From AWTP1-13 sp033764875 (GTDB taxonomy: Bacteria; Pseudomonadota; Alphaproteobacteria; Rhizobiales; Hyphomicrobiaceae), in the NCBI GenBank assembly GCA_033764875.1, contig JANRIO010000059.1, positions 1 through 64,000 of the forward strand: a stretch of DNA of 64,000 nucleotides, in the 5' to 3' direction. Positions within the stretch are counted from its first letter, which is position 1, and every line of letters starts with the position of its first letter. Below the pieces are notes generated by a model. That model was given only the letters and a program-made list of their open reading frames with translations, had not been told where the DNA came from and made no database searches. Below are positions 7,989-18,655 of this stretch, piece after piece. Made by a program: the position numbers and the translations under genes.

Positions 7989-9126
7989 CGGCGGACCGGG
8001 GGGCGCCCGCGCGGTGAGCAGCCTCGATACGGTGCGGCACATTGCGCGCCGGGTGCTGGTGCGGGCGACGCAGCTGTCGCTGCGGGCGATGCTGCTGCTG
8101 GTGATCCCCATCGCCCTCGTGCTGGTCGGCTCGATGGTCTATCTGCTCGGCGGGCGCTACGTGTCGACCGACAACGCCTACGTGGGGGCGCAGCGGGTGC
8201 TGATCACGCCGGAGGTGTCCGGCAAGGTGATCAGCATCGCCGTGGTCGAGGGCCAGCTCCTGAAGCCGGGCGATGTGCTGTTTGCCATCGACCCCGTGCC
8301 GTACGAGTTCGCCCGGAGCGAGGCCCGGGCAAGGCTCGACCGCGTGCGCACGGACTTCGAGACGCTGAAGGCCAACCTTGCCACGCTCGGCAAGCGCATC
8401 GCGCTGGCGCGTGAAAGCGTCGCGGCCAACCAGGCCGAGTACAACCGCAAATCGGAGCTGCTCGGCAACCGCATCAGCACGCCGTCGGATCTCGACCGCT
8501 CGCGCATGCAGCTTGTATCGGCAAAGGCGCAGCTCGAGGAGCTCGAGGGCCAGGAGACGAGCATCCGCACGCAGCTTCTCGGCAACCCGGACCTGCCGAT
8601 CGAGCGCTACCCGCAATTCATCGAGGCGACAACGGCGCTCGACCGCGCCAACCGCGACCTCGCCAACACGGTGCTGAAGGCGCCGCTCGCGGGCACCGCG
8701 ACGCAGGTGGTGAGCATCCAGATGGGCCGCTATCTGACGGCCGGCACGCCGGTGTTCAGCGTGATCAGCACCGAGGCCGTCTGGATCGACGCCAACCCGA
8801 AGGAGACCGATCTCACCCACGTGCGGCCCGGGCAGACGGTGAGCATCCTCGTCGATGCCTACCCGTCGAAGGCCTGGCAGGGCCGGGTGGCGGCGATCAG
8901 CCCCGGCACGGGCGCGCAGTTCGCGATCCTGCCGCCGCAGAATGCGGCCGGCAACTGGATCAAGATCGTGCAGCGGGTGCCGATCCGGGTCGAGTTCCTG
9001 CCGGGCCAGGACCTGCGCAGGCTCAGGGCCGGCATGAGCGCCAACATCGAGATCGATACGGGCCGGCGCGGGCGCATCGCCTCGCTGTTCGGCGCCAGCG
9101 CGGTCGCCGAGGATCCCGAGCCGTGA
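7972..9126 (+). CDS. EmrA/HlyD-type membrane fusion protein
   Basis: The periplasmic adaptor of a tripartite drug efflux pump, 384 residues. A single membrane anchor (about residues 40-60, LLLVIPIALVLVGSMVYLLG) precedes the EmrA signature YVSTDNAYVGAQRVLITPEVSGKV (split here as YVSTDNAYV and ITPEVSGKV). A lipoyl-like half, a coiled-coil hairpin (about 120-220) and a beta-barrel with GRYLTAGTPVFSVIS follow. It would link the DHA2 permease encoded next to an outer-membrane channel; no tolC-like gene is in the window. The ATG at 7972 lies 9 nt after GAAGG. The stop overlaps the next start as GTGA, indicating translational coupling. Confidence 0.93.
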   Translation: MQKHVDGGPGGARAVSSLDTVRHIARRVLVRATQLSLRAMLLLVIPIALVLVGSMVYLLGGRYVSTDNAYVGAQRVLITPEVSGKVISIAVVEGQLLKPGDVLFAIDPVPYEFARSEARARLDRVRTDFETLKANLATLGKRIALARESVAANQAEYNRKSELLGNRISTPSDLDRSRMQLVSAKAQLEELEGQETSIRTQLLGNPDLPIERYPQFIEATTALDRANRDLANTVLKAPLAGTATQVVSIQMGRYLTAGTPVFSVISTEAVWIDANPKETDLTHVRPGQTVSILVDAYPSKAWQGRVAAISPGTGAQFAILPPQNAAGNWIKIVQRVPIRVEFLPGQDLRRLRAGMSANIEIDTGRRGRIASLFGASAVAEDPEP

Positions 9127-10673
9127 TCGCCTACGCAGACCGGGGTCTGACGCCCGCCGTGCAGCGCGGCCTGATCACCATCTGCGTGATGATGGCGACG
9201 ATCATGCAGGCGCTCGACATGACCATCGCCAATGTGGCGCTGCCCTACATGCAGGGGAGCCTGTCGGCGACGCTCGACCAGGTGAGCTGGGTGCTCACGT
9301 CCTACATCGTCGCGGCGGCGATCATGACGGCGCCGGTCGGCTGGCTCGCGACGCGCTTCGGCGTCAGCCGCGTGCTCGTGACGTGCGCGATCGGTTTCAC
9401 GGCGGCCTCGATGCTGTGCGGCGTGGCGCAGAGCGTCGAGCAGATCGTGCTCTACCGGGTGCTGCAGGGCATGTTCGGCGCGGCGCTGGTGCCGCTGTCG
9501 CAGTCGGTGATGCTGACGATCTTTCCGCCAGAGAAGCGCGCGTGGGCGATGTCGCTGTGGGGCATGGGCGTGATGATCGGCCCGATCATGGGGCCGGCGC
9601 TCGGCGGCTGGCTGACCGAGAACTACTCGTGGCGGTGGGTGTTCTACATCAACCTGCCGTTCGGCATCGCGACCGTCGTCGGTCTCATGGCGCTGATGCG
9701 GGACCAGCCCTCCGAGCGCAGGCCGCCCTTCGACTGGATGGGCTTTGTGACATTGTCGGTGGCCATCGGCGCGCTGCAGCTGATGCTCGACCGGGGCGAG
9801 CAGCTCGGCTGGTTCGATTCCAGCGAGATCGTGGTCGAAGGGCTGATCGCGCTGTTCGCCGGCTACCTGTTCGTCGCGCACACGCTGACCTCGTCGCAGC
9901 CGTTCGTGCAGATCGAGATCTTCAAGGACCGCAACTTCCTGATCGGCCTCTGCTACATGTTCCTCGCCGGCATCCTGCTGCTCGCATCGGCGGCGCTGCT
10001 CGCCACCTACCTGCAGGGCATCATGGGCTTTCCGATCGTGGACGCGGGCTACATCCTTGGCTCGCGCGGCGTCGGCATGGCGGCAGCGATGCTGCTGGCG
10101 GGGCGCCTGATGGGCGCGCTCGGGGCGCAGGCGCTGCTGCTCGCCGGGCTCGCCCTGTCGGCTGCCGGGCTCTACGAGAGCATCTACTTCTCGCCGGACA
10201 CGACGGTGTCACATCTGGTCTGGGTCGGCATCGTGCAGGGCGTCGGTCTCGGCTTCATGTTCGTGCCGCTGAACACCGTCGCGCTTGCCTCGCTGCCGCC
10301 GGCCTACCGCACGGACGGCACCGTCATGTGGACGCTGATCCGCAACCTCGGCAGCTCGATCGGGGTGTCGGTGGTCATCGCCAACCTGACCAACACCACG
10401 GTGCTGATGCGGGCGCGGCTGGTCGAGAGCGTGACGGATTTCAACGCCGGGCTCGCCGATTCCATGGCGCAGCAGATCAATCCGGCGACCGAGACGGGGC
10501 GGGCGCTGCTCGAGAGCATCGTCAACCAGCAGGCCTCGATCATGGCCTATGCGAACGACTTCAAGCTGATGTTCGTGATGTGCCTCGTGGCGATGCCGTT
10601 CGTGTTCCTGATCAGGACACCACCGGTCGCGCGCAGCGCGAGCCCTTCGCCCGCCGCTGCGGACGTGCACTGA
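9123..10673 (+). CDS. EmrB/QacA-type DHA2 multidrug MFS transporter
   Basis: A 516-residue proton-driven drug exporter of the 14-helix DHA2 family. Family motifs are clear: MQALDMTIANVALPYMQGSL in helix 1 (motif D1), WLATRFGVSRVLV (motif A), YRVLQGMFGAALVPLSQ (motif B) and GPIMGPALGGWL (motif C). The start is the GTG at 9123, overlapping the stop of the adaptor gene (GTGA). With the MarR protein and the adaptor it forms a marR-emrA-emrB operon. The substrate is probably hydrophobic toxicants or organic acids, but this is inference from the family. It converges with the DUF1223 gene 24 nt away. Confidence 0.93.
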   Translation: MIAYADRGLTPAVQRGLITICVMMATIMQALDMTIANVALPYMQGSLSATLDQVSWVLTSYIVAAAIMTAPVGWLATRFGVSRVLVTCAIGFTAASMLCGVAQSVEQIVLYRVLQGMFGAALVPLSQSVMLTIFPPEKRAWAMSLWGMGVMIGPIMGPALGGWLTENYSWRWVFYINLPFGIATVVGLMALMRDQPSERRPPFDWMGFVTLSVAIGALQLMLDRGEQLGWFDSSEIVVEGLIALFAGYLFVAHTLTSSQPFVQIEIFKDRNFLIGLCYMFLAGILLLASAALLATYLQGIMGFPIVDAGYILGSRGVGMAAAMLLAGRLMGALGAQALLLAGLALSAAGLYESIYFSPDTTVSHLVWVGIVQGVGLGFMFVPLNTVALASLPPAYRTDGTVMWTLIRNLGSSIGVSVVIANLTNTTVLMRARLVESVTDFNAGLADSMAQQINPATETGRALLESIVNQQASIMAYANDFKLMFVMCLVAMPFVFLIRTPPVARSASPSPAAADVH

Positions 10674-10697
10674 GGGCAGTGCGGATGGAGATCGACC

Positions 10698-11450
10698 TCA
10701 AAGATGGTCGAGCATGGCGGCGCCGATGATGGGCCCGCCGTGGCCCTCCTGAAGCAGGACGGCGGCCCGGTCGCTGTCGGGGCCGACGATCTCGGAGCGG
10801 TCGAACTGGGCGGTGAGAGCCTTGCCGCTCCAGATGCCAACGGGCGTGATCTCGCGTACGACGTTGTGGTAGGTCAGCGTCCTGCCGCTGTTCTCGCCGC
10901 GCGCGATCGGCACCGTAACGGTCTTGGAGAGGATGGCGAGCCAGAGGGTGCCCTCGTGCTTGGCTTCGCCGGCAGGGGCCGCGGCGGCCTCGATGGTGAG
11001 CTTGCCGGCCTGCTCCGTGACGCGGATCGGCACCTGCACGGGGCCGGCGGCGTCGATCTTGCGTTTCAGCAGCGTCTCATCGGCGCCGTTGAGGTGCACG
11101 CGCCCGTTGATGACGGCCTGCGGCGTGTAGATCATGTCGCGGAAGACCTTGGCATAGGCCTTCTGCCGCTTGGAGAACTTCGGGCTCGACAGGGTGTCCT
11201 TCCAGCCGAGATAGTCCCAGGTGTCGGTCGGGAAGGTGATGGCGATGACATCCTTGCGCTCGGCGGCAATACGGCCGAGGAGGGCGTCGGCGGCCGGGCA
11301 CGAGGAGCAGCCCTGGCTCGTGAACAGCTCGACAACGGCCTTCGGGGTGGTCGTGCTGCCACCGGGGAGGCCCTGAGCACTGGCCGTCGCAGCGAGCGAA
11401 GCCAGCGCGGTGGCAGCGGCTGCAAGCGCATTCAGGCTCAGCAAAGACAT
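10698..11450 (-). CDS. DUF1223 secreted thioredoxin-fold protein
   Basis: A 250-residue protein with a Sec signal peptide (first 25 residues, ending near TASAQG) and a thioredoxin-like core. The conserved block VVELFTSQGCSSCPAAD places a CxxC motif at the end of the first strand. Further DUF1223 landmarks are the TDTWDYLGWKD segment and RDMIYTPQAVINGR with its cis-Pro-like PQAV. The function is not established; a periplasmic redox role is suggested by the fold. It lies on the same strand as and downstream of acnA, 228 nt away, an order seen in many Rhizobiales. The ATG at 11450 is the only start giving a complete signal peptide. Confidence 0.88.
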   Translation of the reverse strand: MSLLSLNALAAAATALASLAATASAQGLPGGSTTTPKAVVELFTSQGCSSCPAADALLGRIAAERKDVIAITFPTDTWDYLGWKDTLSSPKFSKRQKAYAKVFRDMIYTPQAVINGRVHLNGADETLLKRKIDAAGPVQVPIRVTEQAGKLTIEAAAAPAGEAKHEGTLWLAILSKTVTVPIARGENSGRTLTYHNVVREITPVGIWSGKALTAQFDRSEIVGPDSDRAAVLLQEGHGGPIIGAAMLDHL

Positions 11451-11678
11451 GGCAGCGGCGGTCCTCGTGGCGATCGGGGCCTATTGCCCAGGGATGTTCC
11501 GCTTCGGAATATGGGTTGTCGTGCGTTCAATAGGAACTCACGAATGGGTTATGGCCCATTCAGTGGACCGCCAGCCTTAACGAAGGGTGCGCGCGGCCGT
11601 GGGTGCATCGCAAAATGGCCCAGGTTTCGCGGGCTTCCCGGCGCCCGTAGCAAGGCGCCGGGATCTCGACGCGCCAGC

Positions 11679-14366
<2,688 letters not shown>

Positions 14367-14438
14367 GGGGGGATCTCCTGAAACGAGGGGGCGCCGCCCG
14401 CACACACGTTTCGGACTGGCCTCGCAGCAGAGCGGCCC

Positions 14439-14460
14439 CTTATAAGACCGCTTCTAATAT
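14439..14460. promoter_or_regulatory. AT-rich divergent promoter core between acnA and ccmA
   Basis: In the 115-bp gap, CTTATAAG (14439-14446, a perfect palindrome) is followed by TAATAT (14455-14460). These are the only AT-rich stretches and look like -10 elements: TAATAT for ccmA on the plus strand, and a TTATAA/ATATTA-type element for acnA on the minus strand. No convincing -35 boxes were seen. Confidence 0.3.
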
Positions 14461-14481
14461 GCGTTCGGGGCCTGGGGAAGC

Positions 14482-15096
14482 ATGAAGTTAGTCGCAGAAG
14501 GCTTGGGCCTCGCGCGCGGGGCGCGCGTGCTGGCGTCGGGCCTGTCGTTCGCCGTCGAGGCGGGTACGGCGCTGCTCGTGACCGGCCCCAATGGCGCTGG
14601 AAAAACAACGCTCTTGCGCGCGATCGCCGGGCTGCTGCCGCTTGCTGGCGGCGCCGTGCGCCTCGACGGTGCCGATCCCGAGCGCAGCGTGGCGGACGAA
14701 AGCCACTATTTCGGGCACCTCAACGCGGTGAAGAGCGCGCTGACGGTGGAGGAGAACGCGCGCTTCTGGTGCCGGTACCTCGGCGGCGCGGGCGCACGCA
14801 TCGTGCCGGCGCTCGAGCATTTCGGCCTGCTGCCGCTGCGCGACATCCCGGCGGCGTATCTGTCCGCGGGACAGAAGCGCCGGCTCGGGCTATGCCGGCT
14901 TCTGCTTGCGGAGCGGACGGTGTGGCTCCTCGACGAGCCGGCGACGTCGCTCGATGTCGCCTCGCAAGGTGTGCTGGCCGGGGCGGTCAACGCGCATCTG
15001 GGCGGCGGCGGCATCGTGCTGGCGGCCACGCACGCGCCGCTCGGCATCGCACCGGCGCGGGAGCTGGCCCTCGGCGGGGCGAGGGCGCCGGCATGA
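14482..15096 (+). CDS. ccmA: Heme exporter ATP-binding protein CcmA
   Basis: The cytoplasmic ATPase of the CcmABCD complex, which loads heme onto the chaperone CcmE and releases holo-CcmE during cytochrome c maturation. It has 204 residues. The Walker A motif is TGPNGAGKTTLL, the ABC signature LSAGQKRRLGL, and Walker B VWLLDEPATSLD. The switch His is seen in LAATHAPL. The ATG at 14482 follows TGGGGAAGC. Its stop overlaps the ccmB start (ATGA). The family and the order ccmA-B-C-D-G are unambiguous. Confidence 0.96.
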   Translation: MKLVAEGLGLARGARVLASGLSFAVEAGTALLVTGPNGAGKTTLLRAIAGLLPLAGGAVRLDGADPERSVADESHYFGHLNAVKSALTVEENARFWCRYLGGAGARIVPALEHFGLLPLRDIPAAYLSAGQKRRLGLCRLLLAERTVWLLDEPATSLDVASQGVLAGAVNAHLGGGGIVLAATHAPLGIAPARELALGGARAPA

Positions 15097-15761
15097 GCGC
15101 CTTCGGCGAGCTGCTGAAACGGGACGTGCTGATCACGTGGCGGGAGGGCGGTGCCGTCGGAACGGCGCTCGGCTTCTACGTGATGGTGATCACGCTGCTG
15201 CCGCTCGGCATCGGGCCCGACCTCAACCTGCTGCAACGGATCGCGCCGGGGCTGATCTGGGTGGCGCTGCTGCTGGCAGCGCTGCTGTCGCTCGGCCGGC
15301 TGTTCGAGATCGATCTCGAGGACGGCTCGCTCGACGTGCTGATCACGTCACGCCTGCCGCTGGAGGCGGTGGCGGTCGCCAAGTGCCTGGCGCACTGGCT
15401 CGGCACGGCGCTGCCGCTGGTGCTGCTGAGCCCGGTGCTGGGGCTGCTGCTCAACCTGCCGCTCGAGGCCTACGGGCCGCTGCTGCTGTCGATGCTGACG
15501 GGCACGCCGGCCGTCAGCTTCATCGGCGGCATCGGGGCGGCGCTGACCCTGCGCGCGCGGCGCGGCGGGGTGCTGCTGGCCCTGTTGATGCTGCCGTTGT
15601 TCGTGCCGACGCTCATCTTCGGCATCGAGACCGTCGCCGGGGCCGTCGTGGAGTCCGGAGCGTTCTGGCCGTCTCTCATGATTCTGTGTGCGATATCATT
15701 GGCTTCCGTGGTCCTGGCGCCGCTGGCCATCGCCGCGGCACTGCGGCTTCAGGTGCAGTAG
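15093..15761 (+). CDS. ccmB: Heme exporter permease CcmB
   Basis: The CcmB membrane subunit, 222 residues with six predicted membrane helices. Family motifs include the N-terminal LLKRDVLITWREGGAVG and the FEIDLEDGSLDVL segment of the cytoplasmic loop that contacts CcmA. GTPAVSFIGGIGAALTL and LPLFVPTLIFG mark helices 4-5. The ATG at 15093 overlaps the ccmA stop as ATGA, so the two subunits are translationally coupled. A longer upstream reading frame is ccmA read in another phase. Confidence 0.96.
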   Translation: MSAFGELLKRDVLITWREGGAVGTALGFYVMVITLLPLGIGPDLNLLQRIAPGLIWVALLLAALLSLGRLFEIDLEDGSLDVLITSRLPLEAVAVAKCLAHWLGTALPLVLLSPVLGLLLNLPLEAYGPLLLSMLTGTPAVSFIGGIGAALTLRARRGGVLLALLMLPLFVPTLIFGIETVAGAVVESGAFWPSLMILCAISLASVVLAPLAIAAALRLQVQ

Positions 15762-15814
15762 CCGGCTGCTCCAGGCATTTGCGATTTCCGCGCGCCCGGC
15801 GTAGATGATCGGGT

Positions 15815-16582
15815 ATGCAGCAGACCCAATCCCTCACCCAGCGGCTCGCCAATCCAACGCGCTTCATGGCGTTGTCGGGCGCCGTGCTGCCGTGGGTGAC
15901 GGGCGCCGCCGTATTGATCGTTGCGGTCGGTCTCGTGATGGGCTTTGCGTCGCCCGTCGACTACCAGCAGGGCCATACGGCCAAGATCATGTACGTCCAC
16001 GTGCCGGCGGCGTGGCTGTCGATGGCGGGCTACAGCCTTATCGCGGTCTCGAGCTTCGGCCTCCTCGTGTTCCGGCACCCGCTGGCGGATGTCTCGGCCA
16101 AGGCGGCCGCGCCCATCGGCGCCGCCTTCACGCTGCTGTGCCTCGTCACCGGCTCGCTGTGGGGCAAGCCGATGTGGGGCGCGTTCTGGGTGTGGGACCC
16201 GCGGCTGACGTCGGTCCTGATCCTGTTCTTCCTCTATGTCGGGCTGATCGCGCTGCGCTCGGCGGTCGAGGACGAGGCGCTGGCGGCAAAGCTGACTGCC
16301 ATCCTGGCGCTGACCGGCATCGTGATCCTGCCGGTGATCAAGTTCTCGGTGGAGTGGAACAGCCTGCACCAGCCGGCGAGCGTGATGCGGCTCGGGGCGC
16401 CGAAGATCCACCCTTCGCTGCTGTGGCCGCTGCTGGTGATGGCGGTCGGCATGACGCTGGCTTTCGTTGCCATGCACGTGAAGGGCATGCGCAACGAGAT
16501 CCTGCGCCGGCGCGTCAGGGCGCTGCGCACAGCCGAGGTGCAAATGGCGGCGGGGCTCGGCGCGCCGCAACCGGCGGAGTAG
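15815..16582 (+). CDS. ccmC: Heme exporter/heme-handling protein CcmC
   Basis: A 255-residue, six-helix membrane protein of the heme-handling family, which places heme in reach of CcmE. The tryptophan-rich periplasmic WWD domain is clear: GSLWGKPMWGAFWVWDPRLT near residue 125. Histidine ligands are expected at YVHVPAAWLS near residue 60 and EWNSLHQPAS near residue 185, and both are present. The ATG at 15815 is 53 nt after ccmB. The last 35 residues are a variable cytoplasmic tail. Four bases separate its stop from ccmD. Confidence 0.96.
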   Translation: MQQTQSLTQRLANPTRFMALSGAVLPWVTGAAVLIVAVGLVMGFASPVDYQQGHTAKIMYVHVPAAWLSMAGYSLIAVSSFGLLVFRHPLADVSAKAAAPIGAAFTLLCLVTGSLWGKPMWGAFWVWDPRLTSVLILFFLYVGLIALRSAVEDEALAAKLTAILALTGIVILPVIKFSVEWNSLHQPASVMRLGAPKIHPSLLWPLLVMAVGMTLAFVAMHVKGMRNEILRRRVRALRTAEVQMAAGLGAPQPAE

Positions 16583-16586
16583 GGGC

Positions 16587-16745
16587 ATGGATCTCGGTCC
16601 GCACGCGGCCTACATCTTGGCGTCGTACGCGGCGGCGGCGCTCGTCGTCCTTCTGCTCGCGGCGTGGCTGATGCTCGACGGACGCCGGCAGCAGCGGCTG
16701 ATCGCCGAGCTCGAGGCGCGCGGCGTGCGCAGGCGCTCCGACTGA
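16587..16745 (+). CDS. ccmD: Heme exporter small subunit CcmD
   Basis: A 52-residue membrane protein. It begins MDLGPHAAYILASYAAAALV, the typical CcmD start, with one transmembrane helix (about residues 8-31), then a basic, charged cytoplasmic tail (DGRRQQRLIAELEARGVRRR). CcmD links CcmABC and is needed for release of holo-CcmE. AGGGGC precedes the ATG. It lies exactly between ccmC and the ccmG-type gene, spaced 4 and 14 nt. Identification rests on position, size, the N-terminal sequence and topology. Confidence 0.93.
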   Translation: MDLGPHAAYILASYAAAALVVLLLAAWLMLDGRRQQRLIAELEARGVRRRSD

Positions 16746-16759
16746 TCCCAGGCAAACCC

Positions 16760-17374
16760 ATGCAAACAGGCACTCCCGGCGATCAGGTGGCGGCGCCCGC
16801 GGCACGGCGCGGCATCGGCGGGCGCCTGGCGCTGCCGCTCGTGATCTTCTCCCTGCTGGCGGCGCTGTTCGCCTTCGCGCTTTCGGGCGGGGATCCGTCC
16901 AAGCTGCCCTCGGCGCTTATCGGCAAGCCGGTGCCCGCCTTTGCCTTTGCCGCCGTCGAAGGGCTGACGGACGGCACCACGCCGATCAAGGGCTTCTCGG
17001 CGGCGGACCTGGCGCAAGGGCGCGTGTCGGTGGTGAACTTCTGGGCGTCGTGGTGCGCCCCGTGCGTGCAGGAGCATCCGCTCCTGGTGGCGCTGCAGGT
17101 GCGCACGGGCGTGAGGATCTACGGGGTCAACTACAAGGACCAGCCGGCAGCGGCGCGTCGCTTCCTCGGGCGCTACGGCAACCCCTATGCGGCCGTGGGC
17201 GTGGATCCGAGCGGGCGCGGCGCCATCGAGTGGGGCGTGTACGGCATGCCCGAGACGTTCGTCATCAACGGCCGCGGCGAGATCGCCTACAAGCACGTCG
17301 GGCCGATCAGCGCCGAGACCCTCGAGAGCCGGATCATTCCGGCCGTGCAGGCTGCGGCAAAAGCCGGCTCGTGA
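16760..17374 (+). CDS. ccmG: Thiol:disulfide interchange protein CcmG/DsbE
   Basis: A membrane-anchored periplasmic thioredoxin, 204 residues, that keeps the CxxCH motifs of apocytochrome c (or CcmH) reduced. One N-terminal anchor (about residues 24-43, ALPLVIFSLLAALFAFAL) precedes the thioredoxin domain. The active site is NFWASWCAPCVQEHP, and the cis-Pro loop is GVYGMPETFVING, with GVYG typical of DsbE. I chose the ATG at 16760. The frame is open further upstream but overlaps ccmD there. It ends the ccmABCDG unit; ccmE, ccmF, ccmH and ccmI are not in this window, as is common in Rhizobiales, where they form a separate operon. Confidence 0.95.
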   Translation: MQTGTPGDQVAAPAARRGIGGRLALPLVIFSLLAALFAFALSGGDPSKLPSALIGKPVPAFAFAAVEGLTDGTTPIKGFSAADLAQGRVSVVNFWASWCAPCVQEHPLLVALQVRTGVRIYGVNYKDQPAAARRFLGRYGNPYAAVGVDPSGRGAIEWGVYGMPETFVINGRGEIAYKHVGPISAETLESRIIPAVQAAAKAGS

Positions 17375-17574
17375 GGCGGAGAAGCAGTCAGCCGGCGGTC
17401 GCTGCCGGGTCATCCAGCTCGCCATGGGCAGCCGGGCCGTGCCTGCGCGTGTTTGCTGGCCTATGGTCGAGGGGGCGGCCGCCGTGACGTCGCCTGCGTC
17501 ATCATAGGACGGGCCAGACAGGATGAGCCACAACGCGGCTCGGCAATGCAGCCCCGCGACCCGGAGAAAAGCCC

Positions 17575-17961
17575 ATGCAGTTTCACATGATCGCCGGCGG
17601 CCCCAAGCCCGTCGCCCCCTTCAGCCACGCGGTCGAGAGCGACGGCTTCATCTTCGTCACCGGCCAGATGCCCGATACGCCCGAGGCGCCAGGCGTGCTG
17701 CCCGAGGGCATCGAGGCCCAGACCCGCGCCGTGATGGGCAACCTGCAGCTCGTGCTTCAGGGCCTGGGCGTCGGCCTCGAGCACGTGGTCATGGCACGCG
17801 TCTACCTGACGCGGTTCAAGGAGGATTACGCCGGCATGAACGAGACCTACCGCCAGTTCTTTGCGCCGGGCCGCCTGCCGGCACGCACCTGCGTCGGCGT
17901 GACGGGTCTCGCCTACGACGCGCTCGTGGAGATCGATCTCATCGTCCGGCGCGGCGGTTGA
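17575..17961 (+). CDS. RidA/YjgF family enamine/imine deaminase
   Basis: A 128-residue soluble trimeric protein of the RidA family, which hydrolyses reactive enamines and imines released by PLP enzymes, or serves in related deaminase steps. Landmarks are PVAPFSHAVESDGFIFVTGQ at the N terminus, the middle block QTRAVMGNLQLVLQGLG and the ligand-binding arginine in LPARTCVGV, followed by VEIDLIV. These fit an active RidA rather than a diverged paralogue. The ATG at 17575 follows CCGGAGAAAAGCCC. It converges with a lipoprotein gene only 9 nt away. Confidence 0.93.
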   Translation: MQFHMIAGGPKPVAPFSHAVESDGFIFVTGQMPDTPEAPGVLPEGIEAQTRAVMGNLQLVLQGLGVGLEHVVMARVYLTRFKEDYAGMNETYRQFFAPGRLPARTCVGVTGLAYDALVEIDLIVRRGG

Positions 17962-17970
17962 GGCTTACGC

Positions 17971-18456
17971 CTAGCTGCCCTGGCCGGCGGGCGCGGGCGG
18001 CTTCTCGGCGTCCTTGCCGTCCACCGGCTCGGTCTTCTCGCGCGCCTTGGCCCGGACCTCGACGATGTGCCTGATGGCGGTCTCGCGCGCCTTGGCCTTG
18101 ACTTCGTCGCCGAATGCGAACGCGCGTTCCGCGCCGTAGAACTGCGCCAGCCGGTCACGCGTGCGCTGATACTCGACCGAGCACATGCCCGTGGCGGTCG
18201 CGGCCAGCAGCCGGGGATCCTCGGCCTGGAACGCCACCTTGGCCGCGTTGCGCACGGCGCAGCTCATGTAGTCCTGAAGCGCGGGGCGCACCGGCTCCCA
18301 GATGGCAGCCATCTGCTGCTCTTCCTCCTCCCGCGCCTTCTTGGCGGCAGCCGGCTCCGCAGCCGCGCCCGGCTCGGCCAGCGAGCCGGTGACGAGCTCG
18401 CCCTGCGGCTGCGCGCAGCCGGCAAGGAGCAGGACAATGAGGAATCCAAATCGCAT
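17971..18456 (-). CDS. Hypothetical lipoprotein
   Basis: A 161-residue protein of unknown function. It starts MRFGFLIVLLLAGCAQPQG, a classic lipoprotein signal with lipobox LLAGC, so it should be membrane anchored in the periplasm. After an Ala/Glu-rich linker (AAAKKAREEEEQQ) comes a helical core with two cysteines (YMSCAVRNAAKVAF and GMCSVEYQRTRDRL), then a charged Lys/Glu-rich tail. I chose the ATG at 18456 because upstream in-frame residues do not belong to the signal. No enzyme motif is visible. Confidence 0.75.
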   Translation of the reverse strand: MRFGFLIVLLLAGCAQPQGELVTGSLAEPGAAAEPAAAKKAREEEEQQMAAIWEPVRPALQDYMSCAVRNAAKVAFQAEDPRLLAATATGMCSVEYQRTRDRLAQFYGAERAFAFGDEVKAKARETAIRHIVEVRAKAREKTEPVDGKDAEKPPAPAGQGS

Positions 18457-18655
18457 GAATCCAGATGGCGTACACACCGGCCGGTTGCCTAGGACCGGAC
18501 GGCCCGCGTCCACAGCCGCGTAGGCTTTTCCCCAGACAATTGCGTGGCGCAGGCAGCCCGGCGCGCCGCGTCCGGACGGATGGGGCGCGCCAATGCCGGC
18601 AGGCCGCGCAGTGTGGGCCGCGTTCGCCTTCCGCGAGCCGCAAGCCGCGGCGGGC